The position numbers and the translations under genes were made by a program. Positions 32,000-46,199 of a DNA stretch of 64,000 nucleotides are shown here, in pieces; the first letter of the stretch is position 1; the number at the start of each line of letters is the position of its first letter. The notes below the pieces were generated by a model. That model saw nothing but the letters and a program-made list of their open reading frames with translations. It made no database searches and was not told the origin of the DNA. Location: assembly GCA_030762935.1 (NCBI GenBank), contig CM060900.1:367489132-367553131 (forward strand), in the 5' to 3' direction. The stretch comes from Hymenopus coronatus (lineage: Eukaryota > Arthropoda > Insecta > Mantodea > Hymenopodidae).

Positions 32000-33600
32000 C
32001 AATTTTCCTATGAAGAACAGGTAGATTTTCGTGGTTACCAAACGGTCGACAAGCACGGTAATTTCCACCATATTGCGTTCAGGGTACGCAGTGTTGCCTA
32101 TCTCCAAAAATAATATGGGGCAGGTGAACCTGGTATATATGTTGAACAAAGTGGGGCCCACAATACTTCCTTGTGGAACTCCTGCGCCTATTTGTTTGGA
32201 GCTTGAGGCTGCAGCCTCTACCGAGGTGTGAAATCGTCGGTCATAGAGATAGACCCTAATTAGAGCTATCGCAGAATCAGGAAATTTATATTGGAAACCA
32301 GCGTACCATACCTTGTCGAAGGCGCGTTCACTGTCTAGGTAGAGGGTGCCTGTTGATTTGTGTTGAATCCTTTGATGATTTGTTCCGTCATTCTTAACAA
32401 TTGTAGTGTGGTCGAAAATTGTGCTCTAAATCTGAACTGTTCGGGTATTATTATGTTGTGTCTATGTATGTGTTTATTCGCTTTAGTATTACTTTTTCCA
32501 ATGCCTTGCTCATAGTGTTTAGAAGGCTGATTGCTCTGTAATTGATTGGCAGTGCTCAGTTTTTGTTCGCTTTCAGGAATAGTAATATTTTGACTTCTTT
32601 TCATTCAGGTGGTAACCTACCGTGACCAAGCGTGTAATTGAATATTTTAGCTAGCAGTTTTACTACTCTTTTGGGCAGATTCTTTAGTGCCACATTTGGT
32701 ATATTGTCTGGACCTGGTGCTTTTCTTACGGGCAGGTGTTTCCTAATCCAACCTATTTCTCCTGCATTCGTATTTCGCATTTTGTTGTGTGTTCGAGTCT
32801 GGCTATGTTCTGGGCTTCATTCTCGACTTCTTATATGAAGCTGTCTTGTCCGTTCGCAGGGTTGAGAGAGTGACCGTAAATGTCTCGGCTATGGTGTGTT
32901 AATTTGTAGTGGCGGTATGTTTGTGCGTGAGTGCGTTAACCATCTTGTAATCCGCCATACTGTACTTTGTTGGGGATTGAGATTTTCGAGCGTGTCATTC
33001 CACTGATTGAAAATGTAAGTTCTGGTACGATTACTTGCTAAATCATTCGCCTGGAAATATTCGGTTCGATGTATTATATTTCTAGTTCTTTGTCATTTGT
33101 GTCTGGCTCTGTTTTCAGCTTTTTGCAACTCCTTCACATCTTAGGGATACCTAGCATTTAATTTGTATCTACCTGCCGCTTTAAGGGTACGCATGTATTG
33201 GTGGCTGTCTTTATTACTAGTTCTGTTAATCGTTTCATCCTGTTCTTCGCTTGTGGCAATTTCCAGTTCTGACAGCTAGTAATCTAGTGTTTTTTGTTGT
33301 TGTTGTTGTTGTTGTTTTTTTTTTTTTTTTTCTTTTTAACTCTTCCCAGTCCATTTTATTGTAATTGTGTCTTAAGGTCACTGGGTTTTGCCTGAATGGA
33401 GCGTTATATTAGTACCGGCAGATGGTCTGATGTCAGCTCCTTCAAAAGGTCTATATTCACGTCATAAGGAACATTATTTAAAACTGCAATGTCTAGAATT
33501 TCCGGTGTTTGGTGGGGCATGTGAGGCACGAATGTCGGCTTCTCAAGGCCTGTGATCATGGAATTTGTGTTATTTATGTAGTTTAGCAATTTAGTTTCTG
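32000..33600 (-). pseudogene. Endonuclease end and reverse transcriptase of the Jockey-like LINE
   Basis: At 33589-33404 an endonuclease end with ILDIAVL and TSDHLPVL (the SDH motif). At 32604-32335 RT fingers with IIIPEQFRFRAQFSTT, then LYLDSERAFDKVWY (motif A) and GVPQGSIVGPTLFNIYT (motif B) near 32180-32110. The part between 33400 and 32604 is poorly readable. Typical of the Jockey superfamily. Confidence 0.75.
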
Positions 33601-34165
33601 AGCATTAGTATTTATACAGTTCCGAAGTTGGTATTTACATCTTGAAATCTCCTGCCGCAATTACTCTTTGCCCTAATCGCATAATTTTGTCCGTCATCGG
33701 TATCTACCTCCCCCCCCCCCCACCCGGAGGATACAATACTGACGCTATAACACTTTCAGAGTCGTGAATAACAAGTGTAATTGTCGTTGTGTCGGTGCGA
33801 GTTAATATAGAATTGATCTAGTGATGTCTATACTCGACTGAATAGCTATCGCAGTTCAGCTTCTGCGGTCGCGGTCATTGCTGTATTATATGCGAAATCC
33901 GGGGATGGATTTGTGATTTGTGCGCGTTTCGTTTAATAACACTATATGAACTGATTGGTTTCGAAGCAGACCTCTGAAATCTTTTTGCTTTTTTACGTAA
34001 ACCGTTACAATTACAGAAAATTGTTCTTACTCTAAGTTACCCATGATTGTGCCTAAGGAGCTGATCTAGGAATTCCATCACGGCGTGGGCTAGGACGGCG
34101 CCTGTGAGTGTTCCAGTGACATTTTAACCGCAGAGATTTGTCATTCCAGTATTATTTAGCAATTT

Positions 34166-34695
34166 TCATGTTGAATAAGTTGTGAGCATGCCTAGCATGT
34201 GTACTAGTGCGCCCGTTGTCATGCTGAAGTCGTCTTCGTTATCCACTGGAGTACGCTTGGTGAACGACTTCACTGCTGGGGGAGGCCCAACAGCCTGTTT
34301 GCGATAGTTGGAGTTGCGGGGGGGGGGGTCGCTCTTCCCTGATTGGGTCCGCCTCAGCATTGGGCTGAAGTTTCCCAACCGCAGAGTGGTTCTATACTGG
34401 GGCTGGACGCAACCAGCCTACTGTTCCTAGAAAACCACTCGGCATTGTGCTGTGTGGCAGTCTCTGTGTTAGTTTGCATTCTTTCTAATCTGATGTTCCT
34501 AGCAGGCTGCTCATAAAGTGTGGTGTTTCCACATACTGCATAATATTTGGAGCAACCGTGCCAAGTTGCTTCATGGTCCTGAGGGTCACATAAAAAGCAT
34601 TTCCGTTCTATAGGTGGAACTGAGCATGTTCCTGAATAATGGGAACCTGCACATTTAGTGCATTTTGATGTGGGGGATCTGCATTCTTGCTTCAC
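34166..34695 (-). pseudogene. Gag-like ORF1 fragment of the Jockey-like LINE
   Basis: Two zinc-knuckle-like segments, CTKCAGSHYSGTC and CFLCDPQDHEATWHGC (34660-34540), are followed after a frameshift by a Pro-rich segment (34378-34166). This fits the C-terminal half of a LINE ORF1 protein. Confidence 0.65.
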
Positions 34696-34714
34696 ATGTC
34701 AGAACTCCTGACCC

Positions 34715-35410
34715 CATGAGCATTGTTTTGGCTCTTACATGATAACTACTTCTCTTCACACCATCTTCTGCAAGTGCTGAAGAGCAAAAATATTTGTGTA
34801 GAAGGTACAATAAAGCCAAACAGATTTGTAAATTCTCCTCTTCTGAGTGACAAAGCCTTGAAAAAGAAGGGGCAAGGAAGTCACAATCAAATCACGAGTT
34901 TTGATGGAGATGTGGTTGTGGTCAAATGGATGGACAATCATTCTGTTGTTCTTGCTGCTTCAAATTTTATAGGAGCAGGAGAATGCAACAAGGTTGAAAG
35001 GTGAGATAGGGCAAACGAAGTATATAAAAGTGTCATGACCTGAGAAGACCATCCAAATATAGTCACACAATTAAGGGTATGGGTTCGCTTGATCAGCTGA
35101 TTTCTCTGTACCGGATTTACATTCGATCAAGAAAGTGGACACTGTTGACCAGAATTGAATATAGCTGGCTGGAATATAAGTGTGATTGACTGGAACAGAA
35201 AGTTCCAAAAAAAAATAGGTGCTGGATTTGTTGCAATTCCAAATGTATCTAGCAGAGACACTAGTGATGGCTGAGTAAGCCGTGTCCAGGAAACAAAGAA
35301 GACCCAGCAATTCAACCAATCAACTTGCAAGCAAAAGAATGCAGACCAATCGCTCAAGTGCAGCAAGACTTGATTGACCACATGCCATATTTAAATGCCA
35401 ATAAGGAAGG
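34715..35410 (+). pseudogene. piggyBac transposase remnant
   Basis: 34723-35004 reads DNYFSSHHLLQVLKSKNI, GTIKPNRF, VVVKWMDNHSVVLAASNF, matching the core of piggyBac-like transposases. After a frameshift, near 35076-35160, it continues with GSLDQLISLYRIYIRSRKWT and SWLEYK, the segment holding the last conserved Asp region. N-terminus, Cys-rich tail and ends are missing. Confidence 0.75.
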
Positions 35411-36662
35411 AAAGCTTGATTAATTCATTTTCAAAATGTTATATTTTCCACAGTATTTTATGCACAATGATTAATACACCAGAAGAGCTGTAAACTCACC
35501 ATTTTTACATTGTCTGCATCAGTTGGCAGCAAAAGCCTTCACAAAATAGTGACTGAACAACAAAGAGTAAAGAATGATGCTACAGTATGTATGGAATGAA
35601 CTGGGCTTGTGTCAACCAAGGGGAACACACAGAACATTTGCTGAGTGTGAGAAGAAACTTGACAATTTTTTTTTTTTTTTATATATATATATACATTATA
35701 ACTGTACATGTAATACTTTGGAAAATAGGCATAGCATTTTGAAAACGAATGAATCATTTGTAGATTATGTAATCAAAAGACACACTTCTATTGTGACAAA
35801 TGTATGGTTCATTTATGTGTAAAAAAAGATAGTAACTGCTTCATAGCTTTCATTGTTCTGGCAGGAGTATAGAGAGTTTGCAAACATTTTTTCAAATTCA
35901 AAATCTTCTCGGGCTTCTAGCCAGGATTTTGAATTAACACGTCGCCAGGAAAGCTATAGTTCTTATTTTTTCAAATGTAAGTTACAATGTTCAGTTTTTC
36001 CAAGTGCGTATATACAGTAGTATGATAAGTAAGTATTTTTGTTTTATGTCTTTTATGTGAAAGGCATGTATGTAAAATCTGTGAAGTGTGAATTATTTAA
36101 CCATCATTAAAAATTATACAATCTTATAACAAAAACAGTGCTCTTATACTTGAAATAACACTACTATTCAGTGAATGGAAATTTATTTTTCAGTACTATA
36201 GTGTAACACTTGGGAAGATTTGTGTTTAATTATGCACATCAAAATGTTGTTACTTGCAAACAACTTTCTTTCAAATAAATTGTTGCATATTATTTCATTG
36301 GCCATTTTACTCATAAAATGCTTTCAAACATTTTTTTTTCATGGCACACATTAATTCTGGACTACAGGGTATGGTAGAAGAAAACCATTCCTATTCTCAG
36401 TAAACATAGGGTAACATTAGCCAGAGACCAGCTAACTGGATAATTGGCCAGGGAGGATAAGCATTATGGTCAGATGAAAATATTTTTGTGATATAACATG
36501 CATATATTGGGTGTGAAAATTACTCCAAGCAAAGACAAAGCTATGATCCTGCTTGTTACAAAGCATGGTGCCAAACCCAAATATAAGAAAGAATCTAAAG
36601 ATGTATGGTAGCATCAGGTGGTGGACATTCCATTACAAAAGAAAACTATGTTTTTTCAAATA
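35411..36662. other. No gene recognised
   Basis: AT-rich sequence with a T/TA run at 35667-35694 and only short, domain-free frames. Confidence 0.5.
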
Positions 36663-36699
36663 TCTTAATACAGTGCTGTCCAACTTTCTCATGTGCTCA

Positions 36700-38572
36700 G
36701 GCACATTTAACTCATACATTATGAGGTGGGGCACCACCACTATCACTGACTTTTTTTTACTACTGCTATTACAAACATGGATTGCTGTGAAGTATTTCAA
36801 AGAATTACAATTAAAATTTCTTAGATTTACAATTTACATAATGAAGGTGTATTTTGGCAGTACATGTTCACTGTAAGTGCAGAAAAATCCAGTGAGTAGA
36901 TGGAACAAGCTGCTCTTAATGTGTTATCCAGAAGTGAGTCTGTCAAACTGGATTAGTACTTATTCTTGATGGTGCTCATAAATAAAAATGTGACCTCACA
37001 AATATATGTCAAACCAAAAAAAGAATAAGTTTTCAAAGCAACACTACCAATGATGGGATATTTATTCCTGTCCATCAGAGAACAGAAATTGCTAAAACTT
37101 GATAAATATGGTTTCAAAGATATATGTTCTTGAAGGTTTAAAATTTCCATTTCTAATTCTTCAAGATTACAATTTCCTAAGATTTCACATATCCTATCTC
37201 AAAGTTCAGTAATGTCAACTGAAGTGAATGGGTTTTGATAACCATAATCACTAGTTCAATAGCTGAAAACTGGCTCAACCTATTACTAAATGCAGTGATT
37301 AACATTTCAAGATGCAAGGCAAAAGAAAGAATATCACAATCACTGATATTTACAGTTTCCATAATCAATTTTAAAGTTGGAAAGTGTGATAGGGCATTCC
37401 TTTTTAAATGTGCAATCTACATGTTTAGTTTCCTCCAAAATGCATTTACAGTACTTATCATGTCTGAAACGTTGTGATTTTTCCCTTTCAATATGGGTTT
37501 AGCTCATTTAATTTTGAGGTGATATCTAGCAAGAAACCTTATTCTAGGAGCCATGTATCTGATCAAGTTCTTGACAATACAGAATCGTTCCAGAGTTTTT
37601 CCCCCATTAGCCACTTTGCATCTGCATGAAGAATTATGTCACCATGCTCAAAATCTGCTAAATTCAAAAGCTTTCTGAACAATTAGCGATGTGTAGAAGT
37701 AGACCTGATGTGATTTACTACATGAGTTAGAATTTTCATGACATGGTCAAACTTCAGAACCTCTGCGCATAAAGCATCTTGGTGGATTATACAGCAATCG
37801 GAAAGAAATTATGGAAATAAATCATATTTAGCACAAAGAGCAAGAAACCAATTATTCTTTCTAGTCATTTAATGTGCCCCATCTGCTGTTAGAACAACAA
37901 GTTCAGAGAGTGGAATGTTACTACTTTTTGCAAATTTCAGGAATGCATTAAATATGTCTTCTCCCCTGGTATGTTCATCAAATGTCAGCACTTTTTTACT
38001 GTAAAGTCATGAAAGACCATTGTAATAAATAAGTACAACTGTCCAATATCAGAAATGTCAGTGCTTTCTTCAAACTGAAGTTATTCATATTCATACAATC
38101 CTGATATAATTGAGATTCTAAATTCTTAAAAATCGGTTCAACATGTCTAGCAACAATTTGGTGAGACAGTTGAAGTCCTTTTATAGAAGACATATGTACA
38201 GATTTATCTCTGTGACACAATGAAACAGAGATTCCGTGGTACTGTTAACTACTTCCCCATCACAGAAAGGTTTTTTTTTTGTTTTTCTTTTCGTTACAAC
38301 ATAACAGACTTTGTAAGAGGCCATTGGCACTTACTTTTTTGCTGAACCAACTTTGTAAATACACTTTGCTGTAATGTTAACTTACATTTTAAGTCTCTAA
38401 CTTTGGGTTTTTCAGAATATTCATAATTAACAGGAAATTCACTATTAAAGTTTGTGTGATTTATCAAAAAATAACATTCTACATTATTTTTCTTGGGAAC
38501 AGACACACTACAGTTACATAATAAACACACAGGTTTTCCTTTGAATCCCAAAAGCAAAAGTGCTCCTACCAA
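36700..38572 (-). pseudogene. BED-type hAT transposase (decayed)
   Basis: From 38572: a zinc-finger-like segment GKPVCLLCNCSVSVPKKNN with later His, then SSIKGLQLSHQIVARHVEP (about 38190-38130), TFDEHTRGEDIFNAF and ELVVLTADGA (about 37990-37890), and EHGDIILHADAKWL (about 37640). This order is that of the hAT branch that gave rise to GTF2IRD2- and SCAND3-like host genes. Stops and frameshifts throughout show it is not a domesticated gene. Confidence 0.7.
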
Positions 38573-38672
38573 TCACTGTTAAAGCTCTAAGTTCTTTGTC
38601 TCTTAGCCATATTATATTAAGAACATCCATCCAAAACATAACTGAACCTATATTCACAACCTCTTAAGTTAT

Positions 38673-38858
38673 TTTTTCGGGCATAAAAATCTTTAGCATG
38701 GCTTCCTTTGGAAGGGAAGTAAAGCTGTTGGTCCCATGCAGATTTGCAGCATATAAAAGAACCTCTCGTCTGATAAAGAGGCCTCTGAACAAAATTAAAC
38801 AGTCTGGCATATCTGACATAAAATGGAACAGAACCACAGTAGCTAAAGAGTATCGATT
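38673..38858 (+). mobile_element. SINE-C copy 3 (5'-truncated)
   Basis: Body of SINE-C (GGGAAGTAAAGCTGTTGGTC, GAGGCCTCTGA) without the tRNA head. TSD TCTTAAGTTAT (38662-38672) and TCTCAAGTTAT (38859-38869), one mismatch. Confidence 0.75.
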
Positions 38859-39248
38859 TCTCAAGTTATGCTGAATGTTTTTTTTAAAAACCTGACTCCT
38901 TTGTTCCCTACTGGTATACATATAACCATAAACAAATGACCACTATTGCTACAAACAGCAAAGTTTAAAAGAGTGAACTTACTGTTTGTGATAAAACTTT
39001 GTTGGAATAAAGTGACTCTGTTTTCAATTCCCAACACCAGGTCTACTATTTGCTGAGGGAAATAATGAGTACAGCTTTGAGTGTACTCAAAGCAATTTTC
39101 ATGGTCATGGATGTTCAGAAGGAAGTAATTTTGTCCTTAAGTTTGATTTAAAATTAGAAATTTTCAGGAATAAAAATTTGGCTTATGAAGGGTATCAGGG
39201 AATCATATTTTGGGTGCCATGGCACCCATGGACAGGGTTTCTTTAATA

Positions 39249-40765
39249 GTTGCAGTTGTTATCCAACAGAAATGTGATGCTGTATAATAATATATCGGGC
39301 ATCACAACTGGTTACTCACTGAGAAATAGAGAGAGCAACTTTGCTCAATGCTCCTGCAAATCACCTACTGCGCACAGCATGACCAGGTGTGTGAAAAACA
39401 GAAACAGATTCCTTCAGTGCAGTGAGCGAGTATAACATTTTGTGTTTGAAATATATAATCCTCCTTTTGTAGATTGTCTTGGCTCATCTATTGAAGTGAT
39501 GGAGTCAGGTTGTACTTCGCCTTAGCACTAAAACCTTAGGGTTTGTTGTATTATCTCCTATCACTATTGTTTTAAGTTAAAACGTCCTGTCCCTTTATTT
39601 AGGGACAGTAGTATACTAAGTTTTCTTTAAGAAGATCATCATTTGGGCTTACCAAACCTTTTCATGGGTTAATTATGCCTACTCTAGTAAGTATATTAAC
39701 TAGGTTCATGATTAGTAGAATTGCCCTATTTTAATGTTTCTTACATTGGTATTTATATTTCTAATACAAGCATATACATAATTCCATTTGTCTCGTACTT
39801 GTAACAAAAATAATGACAACCACTATAGTACACTAAACACAGTAAAACAAGTTCCTTAACTTGGCCAATGCCATTGTAAAGCTAAGAGTAAGAGAATTAA
39901 TTTGTAACAAAAACTTTCACATTTATAACAGTGAGTATAAACAGGTACCTTGGTAATTAGTCAGTATCTAACACAATTCGAAAGTAGTCTTGTCCTTGGT
40001 AGCTGTCATAGCCACTTGTATGCATTGTGTAATGATGCTGCAAATCAAATCTTTGGATTTTCTGACCTTTGCTGTAAACTAAATACTTATTCTGCCACTT
40101 TCAAGAAATAAGAAGACATTCCTCCTAGGCAGGCATAAATGTAGAAGTCGACAGCCTGCATGTTGGACTGCTTTCTGTTACCAACATAAATTGCCACACT
40201 GCAAAGAAAGAGAAACCATCTACTAGTCATGTGTTTCCCCCACAGTAAGCATGGAACAAATCTGCTTGCTCTAGCAGAGAATCAAATAATGCCTGTGGTA
40301 AACTGTTGAATTACACTATTTTTGTTGTTTTTCCAAGTTATGTACTGCAATGCCTTTTTAAATAGTGTATTATATTGCAGAAACATACTCTTCTTTAACA
40401 TTATGTAATACACAGAAAATGATGCTTTCAAGGTGCATTAATTGCTCTAATGCTATTATAATGAACTCCATTGTTAAATGCTGCACAAATCTATGTACAG
40501 TGGCTGCAATGGAAATCTTTAAATAGATAATGTGCTCTTCTCCCACCCTATACAAAAAAAGGTGGACAGAGCTGCATCACGTGATTCTCTAGTACACAGC
40601 AGCAACTTGCTTACATTAGCAGTTCCAGTCTCAGTCTGCCTCTGGTATTTGCTGTACAGTGATTTGTTTGCTAGGTGTTGTTTTCATCTGATTTTTAATC
40701 TGAGTGCTTTTTTTGAAGGTGTGTATTTCTGCATCTAATACACAAAATGAGCCACAAGAAGCTCC
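39249..40765. other. No gene recognised
   Basis: AT-rich sequence without recognisable domains, tRNA-like stretches or terminal repeats. Confidence 0.5.
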
Positions 40766-40769
40766 CTTC

Positions 40770-41760
40770 TAAGTAGAACACTTGTTCTGTAGCTCTGTTA
40801 GAGGTTAGGTACCTCTGTAATTCGTGTAGCTGCTGATCTAAAGGTTTCAAGACAAGCTATTTATGACCTAAAAAAAAGCAACAGCACCTTTGCCATGTGG
40901 CACCGCACCAAATCGAAAAACAGGCTCATGTGGTAAAAGGACTGATGACCTTCTAAAATGTGAAGTGATGGCTAATTCATAGATTACAGTGGCCGGGTTA
41001 CAGAAGAATCATCCGGACCTGCCTAACAGTGTTGCAACATGACTATTCAGCATCAGCTTCAAAAAGACCTAGGTTTACCAATTTGGTGTGCTGCCAAGAA
41101 GCCTCTTCTAACTGAAGCTATGATGAAGAAAAGAGTAAATTTCTGCAAAACATATCAGCAAAGGACATCAGAGGATTGGCACAAAGTAATGTTGTCTGAT
41201 GAAAGCACTTTCAAATTGGTCAGAGGAAAGTCCAAAAAGGTGAGAAGGTAAAAAAATATGTCATGGTATGATCCAAAGTTTACCGTCAAAACTGTTAAAC
41301 ATCCACAAAGTGTGATGATATGGGGTGCTTTTAGTGGTAATTATGTTATAGGTGGGCCGTTCTTTCTCCATAAGAACATAACGATGAAGGGAAGTAATTA
41401 TTTAGAAATGTTGCAACAGCATTTTTGGTCACATTTTGGCCAATTCATCAGTGTCAGTACCTTATGCATGAAGGTGCTCCTGCTCATAGAGCAAAGATGG
41501 TTCAGAATTTCCTAAAAGACAATAATATACCTGTACTTGAATGGCCTGGTAATTCTCCTGACTAAATCCAATAGAAAATGCTTGGGATGAAATGAAAGAT
41601 AAAATAGAAGAGCCGCAACCATCAAATATTAGGAGCTGCAGGAGGTTTGAAGTAGATATGGGTGGAAATGGACAATAACTATTTTGAAAATCTAGCAGAC
41701 TCAATGCCTAGGAGACCCATGAAAGTGATACAAGTTAAGGAAATATGACCAGTACTAATT
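40770..41760 (+). pseudogene. Tc1-like transposase remnant
   Basis: Plus strand: KRVNFCKTYQQRTSEDWHKV then LSDESTFKLVRG (first Asp) at 41120-41230, after a stop SVMIWGAFSGNYVIGGPFF (41300-41360), and in another frame the second Asp region, LEWPGNSPD and PIENAWDEMKDKI (Glu) at about 41530-41610. The N-terminal helix-turn-helix part (from about 40770) is barely readable. Inverted ends were not found. It is a dead DD34E-type Tc1 copy. Confidence 0.75.
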
Positions 41761-44700
41761 GTACGGAGAAGTTAAAAAAACCATGTAAAGTCAGTATTTG
41801 TCGTTTTATTAGCATGTAAAGATTTCCATAGCAGCAACTGTAATACCTATTGTAGCCCAATGAAGTAAAAAAAATGTTTAAAATTCAATATATTATGTGA
41901 TAAATACCTTTTCAGTGAGGTTTAAAATTCTGAAGTTCAATCAAAGCCATAAACATGAGTGTGCTAATTTAAGCTTGTGCAACTCACCTAATTTTCATGA
42001 CTACTTTCAAAATCAACACTACTCTGTTCAGTATTAACACAAAATAACTGTTCACTTTTAAAGTATATCATTAGGTCATTGTTTTGATTCAATCTTTTGA
42101 AGTAAGTGTCTCCTCTAATGATGTAACATACCATACACATAGCGGGGAATCATTGTGTCAGATGGGGAGTTTAACTAATTTATCCCTTGACTTTTCTCTT
42201 CCAATTGTGGACTAATGCTTGAAGCTCTTGCCATTCAACATCACAGCATGTCATAAATTAAAAATGCTGACTTGCCTCCTTACACAAACTTTTGTATACA
42301 TTTTTCACAACATTTTGAGGCTGAGGAAGAGTTAGATATACTGTTTACACAGAAAAATGCTGGTTCCAGCTCAATAGCCATATTAACATCTAAAATTGTT
42401 GAACATGGAGTTCAGAGGTACCTAACAAATTGAAAGAAGTCTACCCTAAACACTGGGGCATGGAGTGTCCTGAGTAATAGGTTTAGTGCTTTTTCAATCT
42501 GATTTTGAATGCTCATCATTACCAGAATTAAATTTTAGCTGATTTAATTGACCAATTTAATGAAGTCAAATAAAACAGAATGAATAATTCCAGCAAAATA
42601 AATTCCTGCTCATGATGATGATGATGATCACCCTCAGGGTCTAGCATGCAAGCTTCTTGAGCCCTTTGTGCCTTGTAAATTAGGCTTCAATCAAGTCCAA
42701 TGGTCTCTATAAATTGGACCACATCTCTGATATCTGCCCTTCTTATATCCCTGGGTTCCAAAAAGTAGGAACCTGCAGTTACATTTGACAAGCAAATGCC
42801 TCGCACACACATAAAATGTGCCAGGTTGTACCTAAGTCCATATCAGACTTCCTACACACGGAAGAAAAGAGTAAATAGGCCCATGCATAAGTATCTTCTC
42901 AGAGTGTTGTTGACATTTTTAAAACAGCCAGAGATACTTGCAACTGTTTTCAGCTTTTCAAATTGATATATGCATTTTAAGTGTTGCTGTTGTTGTTATT
43001 GTTGTGTTATATTCCTATGCTTATAACTGTTGAAAACATATGCTTTTAAACAAAACACACGAATGATTTCAGGTGTATTTTTTTAACGTCTCATAATTAT
43101 TTATTTGCCAATTTTTTTTTCTTTGCTTTTAACTGTATTCATTGTCTTGGTATACATTGCACTGCTGGTTTAATAAAGCACACGCATAAACAAAGTATCA
43201 ACCTTTAGATCTCCATCAAAGCAAACATGTCCTTTTAAACAGGTCAAAAGTGTGTAAGAATTTAAAAAATGTAAACTAATGAAAAATGTTCACTAAAGTT
43301 AAAACTCCTAACAGTATAGAAAAAAAAATGTAAAAATGTTGGAAAATGAACAATTGTGTAGAATTCAGGAATAAAATTTGGTGAAAAGTAAATTATTAAT
43401 CATTGTAAAATTATGGAAAATTATTCAAATTTTATTTTTTTCTAATACACAAATCACACACAAACTTTGGCAAACAGTAAATGATTAAACATAAAATTAT
43501 GGAAACATATTTAAACTTTTTTTTTCTGTCCAACACTTTCAAAATGTATTAAGAAAGAAATCATTGTCACTAGAGTGTTTCACTAAATATCATGCCATGT
43601 ATTAATTTTGGATGAAACTTTAATAGGAATATTTGGGCTTCACAAACTCCTGTGTCTCCAAGTATTGTTTTATTTGACATTCCAGTGTAAATGTGCACAA
43701 TGAATCTCTGTTGCTATACAAATCTAGTAAGATTTCACATTTTGTAAGAATATTACAGAAACTGGTAGGCAGAAGCATATGCTGCAACCAAGTTATGGGC
43801 TAGCTATTTTTTCTTTCAAATTATGTATGCAATTTTGTTCTGGATTTAATGAAAATTATCCTTTACAATGTAAATAATTTCACTGAAATTTAATATATGC
43901 AGGTAATAATAATATGAAGAGCATAATTGTAATTACTCAAACTAGACCTTTAAATTAAACAACAGTGAAAAATAACCACCTTCACCTATTTTTGAAATTG
44001 ATAAGTTCAGACTTGTATCCATTGGGAAAATTAGGAATCCCTATCTTCAGTAACAAAAAAAATCACTGAGTGGCTCAACACATATCGGTTTGCTTCGGCT
44101 GTCCCCAAGACTCGTTGGCCAATCTTCACATGGCAAGAGCGAAGGCCTGAGAGGTTTGCAGTAGTGACCCACCCTTCTCATCTTGCCTGCTAATAAGCCC
44201 ATTATACTGCATCAATTAGTAATGCTACCACAACCTGAGAAGACAGGTACAATACATCATGAACAGAATCCAGTTTTATCATAAGGAGTCCATTTATGAC
44301 TAACCATAGGCTAGAATGTAAACAGCCAACAAACATATTGGGAATAAATTTGTTATTTATAAATTCAACTGAAATTCTTTCTTCACAAATTTACCAGACT
44401 TTGCAACTACCTAGCTCTCCACAGAATACACCCCTGCTGGTAGGTCTGGACTACATTAGGCAGTGTGGGGGAAGGGTTGGAGAAGATGAAATACTGCTTG
44501 CCTTCCTGCACGGATATAGCAACTGGTAGGTGCTGAGCAAACTTGGCAGTGTGGTGGGTAGGGTTGAAGATAAAATACCTGCTCCCCTCATGCCAGAAAG
44601 GATGAATATTATGCTTATGGTTAAGTGAGCAGGTGCAGGCAGGAGTAGATTGAAAACTGTACACCTCTAATTCCAATAATTGATTTGTGACTTTAGTTTT

Positions 44701-45669
44701 GCTTTATGTACACAAGGCACATTATACATATTGTCACTGCTTTTCACTCATTAGGCAGGTGGTTCACATTAATCATAAAATATAGAACAAATAATAGGCA
44801 ATGACACACACAATAGCATAAAAATAGAGTAAAATTAACAATCAAACACATTAATATTGCTTGCATAACCCTACCATGACATTCATTCACTCTGCATAGA
44901 TAATGCCTTTGTTTACATCTGGAATGGAGCCACAACATACACTACTGACATATTCATGTTACCTTATGCTAGCAATAAGTGCCCCACTGAAAGGTTTTAC
45001 ATCTTCAATATCAACCAAACGCAGTGAATTAGGTTTTGATAAGATGAATGTGTTGCTGATATGAAAGCTTCTCATGTTCAGACTGGGAGCCTGGTTGCCT
45101 CTGCTGAAGAACAAGGGGGATTAAGTTTTAGGCTCACCAGCTAGACAAGTGATAAACAGCATGTCATGCCACGCTTTGAAATGAACCAAGTACTTCCTAT
45201 TTCTCCCTCACTGCCCTAAGCTGCTTATTTCAGGAATGCCACTATTATTTTGTCATGTATTTTAGTAACAACATGAAATTAAATTGTTTTGGAAGTGAGA
45301 CAAGCCTTGGTTTTCATTATGTTTGTATAGAAATGTGTAAATAATTTCTGTAATGATCACTAACAATCAAACTAAGATGAAAAATGCAGTTTCCAAATCT
45401 GGTATGATGAATTTACATGCTGTGTCTACTTTGGTGAATTTTATCCCATATATGATTTTTCTATCTGTCATTACACTCATCTAGCCCACTATTCCCTTTC
45501 ACATAATTCTGCAGAGGCCAAACCAAAGACCAAGCAGTCCAGAGTGCTAACTTCAATAATAACATACTACTGCCTGCTTTACTGGCTTCAAGCTTGGTCT
45601 CAAAATGGCTAGTTTATTGCTAAGGACCAGCTTGACTAACAAATCAACTCAACCCCTCACGCCCCATGT
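41761..45669. other. No gene recognised (3.9 kb)
   Basis: Long AT-rich stretch. A GAT repeat at about 42612-42628 is followed by a moderately GC-rich segment to about 42900 that may be an old interspersed repeat of unknown class. The segment at 44060-44190 is similar in character. No domain or RNA gene was identified. Confidence 0.45.
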
Positions 45670-46199
45670 ATTATAAGTAGGGAATGGATATTTAGGTAAA
45701 TAGATATCTTTTTCTGCTTGCCGCTACAACCATGAAAGCATGAATATTGAATATGCTGCCACTATCTAAAATACAACATTTTATTTCACATAAAAATGCA
45801 TAATTTTAGAGTAAAATATGTATTTAAATATTTTGCATGATTTAGTTATTAGTACATATTTAATGCATTTTAACAATATACTTTGTTTCTCCTTTTATTG
45901 TGTGTGGCAAACACAATTATGTTGGTATGTGAGAAGAGAAGCAATGCAACCTTCTGCGTATACTGTAACCTTAGATTAGATTGTGTGTTTTCAATAGCTC
46001 ACTACAATATAAGCATATACACATAACATGCAGGAAAGAAGTTTCACATGTCAGAGAATTGCACCATGTACTTAAACAATACGTGTTTGAGTTGTTACTG
46101 TATCCTGTTCCTTCAGTTCAGAAGTGTTGGATGATGCATAATATACATGTTGAGTGATTTGTGTAACATTGTTACCAAAATACTGAAGATAAAAAGTAG

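Larger units (their letters stand above)
31960..34700 (-). mobile_element. Jockey-like LINE, old fragment
   Basis: On the minus strand the order is a gag-like ORF1 with zinc knuckles (34695-34166), the end of an endonuclease (about 33600-33400) and an RT (32604-32000). It is cut off near the RT motif C and again at 34700, where a piggyBac remnant begins. Stops and frameshifts are frequent. Confidence 0.7.
36671..39240 (-). mobile_element. BED-type hAT transposon (GTF2IRD2/SCAND3-like), old
   Basis: The left end CAGTGCTGTCCA (36671) resembles the right end read on the minus strand (AAACCCTGTCCA from 39240). Flanks TCTTAATA and CTTTAATA match at 6 of 8 positions. The interior encodes a decayed hAT transposase on the minus strand, and a SINE-C copy sits in its 5' part. 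Ends are plausible but not certain. Confidence 0.55.

Noticed and set aside
36700..38572. Domesticated GTF2IRD2/SCAND3-like host gene
   Set aside because: Frame is broken by many stops and shifts, and hAT-like ends are near; it is a dead transposon.
44296..44938. Overlapping open frames at 44.3-44.9 kb
   Set aside because: Short, overlapping on both strands and without any recognisable motif.
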